A stretch of DNA of 7,006 nt from Proteobacteria bacterium UBA1847 (GTDB lineage Bacteria; Pseudomonadota; Gammaproteobacteria; Steroidobacterales; Woeseiaceae). Shown piece by piece: positions 5,108-7,006 of this stretch; positions within the stretch are counted from its first letter, which is position 1, and each line of letters starts with the position of its first letter. The translations under genes and the position numbers were made by a program. The stretch spans positions 18,271-25,276 of the forward strand of contig DDIP01000014.1 of assembly GCA_002338605.1 (NCBI GenBank), in the 5' to 3' direction. Below the pieces are notes generated by a model. It did not search any database. It was given only the letters and a program-made list of their open reading frames with translations, and was not told where the DNA came from.

Positions 5108-7006
5108 TGAATCCGGAACTAACGATGGATCCAAACCTGCCTGCGCCCAACAAGGTGCTGGTCGTGGACGACGACGCGCTGATCATCGGGGAGTACCTGC
5201 AGTGCCTCGGCGACGAGTTCGAACCCGACTCTGCGACGGCAACACTCGGCGACCTCGAAAAAGTGCTGTTCGGCGAGGAGACGGATGAGCGAGGCGCGGC
5301 CAGCTTTGAAGTGCATTCGCGAAACCAGGGTGAGGCGGCTGTCGAGGCGGTTCAGGCGGCGATTGCGAAAAAGCAGCCTTATGCAATCGTGTTCCTCGAT
5401 ATTCGGATGCCGCCCGGAATGGACGGTATTGAAGCGGCCAGGAATATTCGCAAGCTCGATCCAAACGTCAACATTGTCATAGTCACTGGATCAATGAACC
5501 CAGAGCCCGAGAACCTTGGCAAGGTCATTCCTCCGGCCGACAAAGTGTTCTTTTTCAAGAAACCTTTCCATGCTGTCGAATGCCGGCAGCTGGCGGCGGC
5601 GCTGTGTGGGAAATGGCATGCTGACATGGCGCTCAGAAATGCAAATGAGGAACTGGAGCAACGTGTAGCGGAGCGTACTGCCGCGCTGCAAAAAATCGCT
5701 TACTTCGATCCCGTCACGCGCTTGCCCAACCAGTTGTTGCTAATCGAAGAACTGAAAGTCCTGATCGACAAAGCAGAAGAAACAACCGGCGATACTGTCG
5801 TTGTATTGTTGGACATCGAGCGATTTAGCTTTATCAACGAGACCATGGGCTATGACGCTGGCACCGAACTGCTGCGGTCGATCGGCAACCGGCTGAGCCG
5901 GACATTTTGTGAGGAGGCGGCCGGGCAACAGACGATTGTCGGGCGGTTCGGTGCGGATGAATTCGCGATCATGGTCCGTGGTGTTGAAACCGATATTGCG
6001 ATTCGCGAGCTTGCCGAAGTGGTGCGTGAAACCGTCGAGTCGCCGTTCCTGATCAATGGCCGCGACCTGTTTCTCAATGCCAGTATCGGTGTTGCGTGGC
6101 ACCCGATTCACGGCAGGGATGCAAAAAGCGTTTTCCGTTGCGCGGAAGCGGCGCTGCATCGATCAATGCGGAATTTGAACGACCCGATTACCTACTACCA
6201 CAACGAGATGCGCTACCGGGCGCGTTACAAATTCGATCTGGAAGCCGAGCTGCGCGGTGCAATTGAGCGCGGCCAGATCGTGCCGCACTACCAGCCACAA
6301 CAGTGCACCCGGACCGGCGATGTGGCAGGCGTTGAAGCGTTGGCGCGGTGGATCAGGCCGGATGGCTCGGTTGTACCGCCATCGGACTTCATACCACTTA
6401 GCGAGGAAATGGGTGTATCAGACCTGTTGTTCGAATCGATTATGGGCAATGTGTGCCATGATATTGCGACCTGGCGCGCGCACGGAAATTGGGATATTCC
6501 GGTCAGTGTAAATCTTTCGGCACATCAGCTTCGCAATCGCAACCTGGTGGGCCTGATCAAGGGCATTCTGAATCGCGGCAACATCGACCAGAGGTTGATC
6601 AACCTCGAATTGACGGAAACGGTGCTACTGGAAGACCTTACAGTCGCGCAGCCGATGCTCGACGATCTGGCTGCTTTCGGGGTCGGTATCCATATTGATG
6701 ACTTCGGTACAGGCTATTCATCACTGAGCTACCTGGCGCAATTGCCCGTGCAGACCTTGAAAATTGATCAGGCTTTCGTCTCACAGCTCACGGATTCAAG
6801 TGCAAACAACCGGGTCGTTGAAGCGATCGTCGCACTCGGCAAGGCCATGCAACTTGAAGTCATCGCCGAAGGCGTCGAAACCGACCAGCAGTACGCGATT
6901 ATCCGCCGCTTGGGTTGCGACTTTGCACAGGGCTATTTCATCGCACGACCGATGCCCGCCGAGCAATTGCTGAAGTGGCTGGGTGGCTACGAGGATACAC
7001 AAAGCA
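5107..7006 (+). CDS. REC-GGDEF-EAL response regulator, predicted c-di-GMP phosphodiesterase, 3' end outside the window
   Basis: A cytoplasmic regulator with 633 visible residues, open to the right edge; since the EAL domain is nearly finished, probably few residues are missing. Receiver, about 16-165: D21-D23, phosphoacceptor D98 in FLDIRMPPGMDG, T127 and K152, with the same extra segment before strand 2 as the upstream receiver (D22 to D98 is 76 residues). A coiled coil (about 174-198, EELEQRVAERTAAL) links to a GGDEF domain (about 199-365) opening with FDPVTRLPNQ. Its signature is GADEF (282-286), the DxD metal pair reads DIE, FKxIND reads FSFINE, and no RxxD inhibitory site is seen. The EAL domain (about 378 onward) keeps EAL at 410-412, N469, E501, D531/D532, K552, E588 and Q608, so c-di-GMP hydrolysis to pGpG is predicted, with GGDEF as a possible GTP-binding regulator. 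The start is ambiguous: the ATG at 5107 overlaps the previous stop (TAATG), while the ATG at 5125 has the better ribosome binding site. Confidence 0.93.
   Translation, partial: MNPELTMDPNLPAPNKVLVVDDDALIIGEYLQCLGDEFEPDSATATLGDLEKVLFGEETDERGAASFEVHSRNQGEAAVEAVQAAIAKKQPYAIVFLDIRMPPGMDGIEAARNIRKLDPNVNIVIVTGSMNPEPENLGKVIPPADKVFFFKKPFHAVECRQLAAALCGKWHADMALRNANEELEQRVAERTAALQKIAYFDPVTRLPNQLLLIEELKVLIDKAEETTGDTVVVLLDIERFSFINETMGYDAGTELLRSIGNRLSRTFCEEAAGQQTIVGRFGADEFAIMVRGVETDIAIRELAEVVRETVESPFLINGRDLFLNASIGVAWHPIHGRDAKSVFRCAEAALHRSMRNLNDPITYYHNEMRYRARYKFDLEAELRGAIERGQIVPHYQPQQCTRTGDVAGVEALARWIRPDGSVVPPSDFIPLSEEMGVSDLLFESIMGNVCHDIATWRAHGNWDIPVSVNLSAHQLRNRNLVGLIKGILNRGNIDQRLINLELTETVLLEDLTVAQPMLDDLAAFGVGIHIDDFGTGYSSLSYLAQLPVQTLKIDQAFVSQLTDSSANNRVVEAIVALGKAMQLEVIAEGVETDQQYAIIRRLGCDFAQGYFIARPMPAEQLLKWLGGYEDTQS
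5115..5118 (+). promoter_or_regulatory. Possible ribosome binding site favouring the internal ATG at 5125
   Basis: GGAA lies six bases before the ATG at 5125-5127, whereas the ATG at 5107 has no recognisable Shine-Dalgarno sequence and would depend on coupling through the TAATG overlap. Choosing 5125 removes only six residues before the receiver domain. Confidence 0.4.

Overview
The window is a moderately GC-rich, gene-dense piece of bacterial chromosome. The hexokinase-type glucokinase, the CHASE4/HAMP histidine kinase and the REC-GGDEF-EAL protein together suggest a proteobacterium, most likely a gammaproteobacterium. No rRNA or other taxonomic marker is present, so this is an inference from protein style only. 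I see no mobile element, CRISPR array, tRNA or rRNA.

Left part (1-1898): the 3' part of a glucokinase gene (glk) reads rightward from the window edge. It converges on, and overlaps by 31 bp, a leftward GT4-type glycosyltransferase gene. That gene lies directly downstream, on the minus strand, of a class I SAM-dependent methyltransferase gene resembling the TylF/macrocin O-methyltransferase group (1906-2604). The two are 7 bp apart, and the ribosome binding site of the second overlaps the stop codon of the first, so they form a transcriptional unit. A role in surface glycan or secondary-metabolite glycosylation and modification is plausible but not shown.

Middle (2605-2750): a 146-bp divergent intergenic region that must hold the promoters of the methyltransferase/glycosyltransferase unit and of the signalling operon. 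No convincing full promoter was found by eye.

Right part (2751-7006): a rightward signalling operon with essentially no spacing. It encodes (1) a membrane histidine kinase with a periplasmic CHASE4 sensor, HAMP and a non-standard H-box; (2) a stand-alone receiver protein; and (3) a receiver-coiled coil-GGDEF-EAL protein that runs off the right edge. The two receivers share an unusual insertion of about 31 residues between helix 1 and strand 2, and several other sequence blocks, so they are clearly related and probably both served by the adjacent kinase. The GGDEF domain is degenerate (GADEF) while every EAL catalytic residue I can check is intact. The predicted output is phosphorylation-controlled c-di-GMP hydrolysis, with the stand-alone receiver as a second branch or a phosphate sink. 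The most interesting part of the window is this one-kinase, two-receiver c-di-GMP module.
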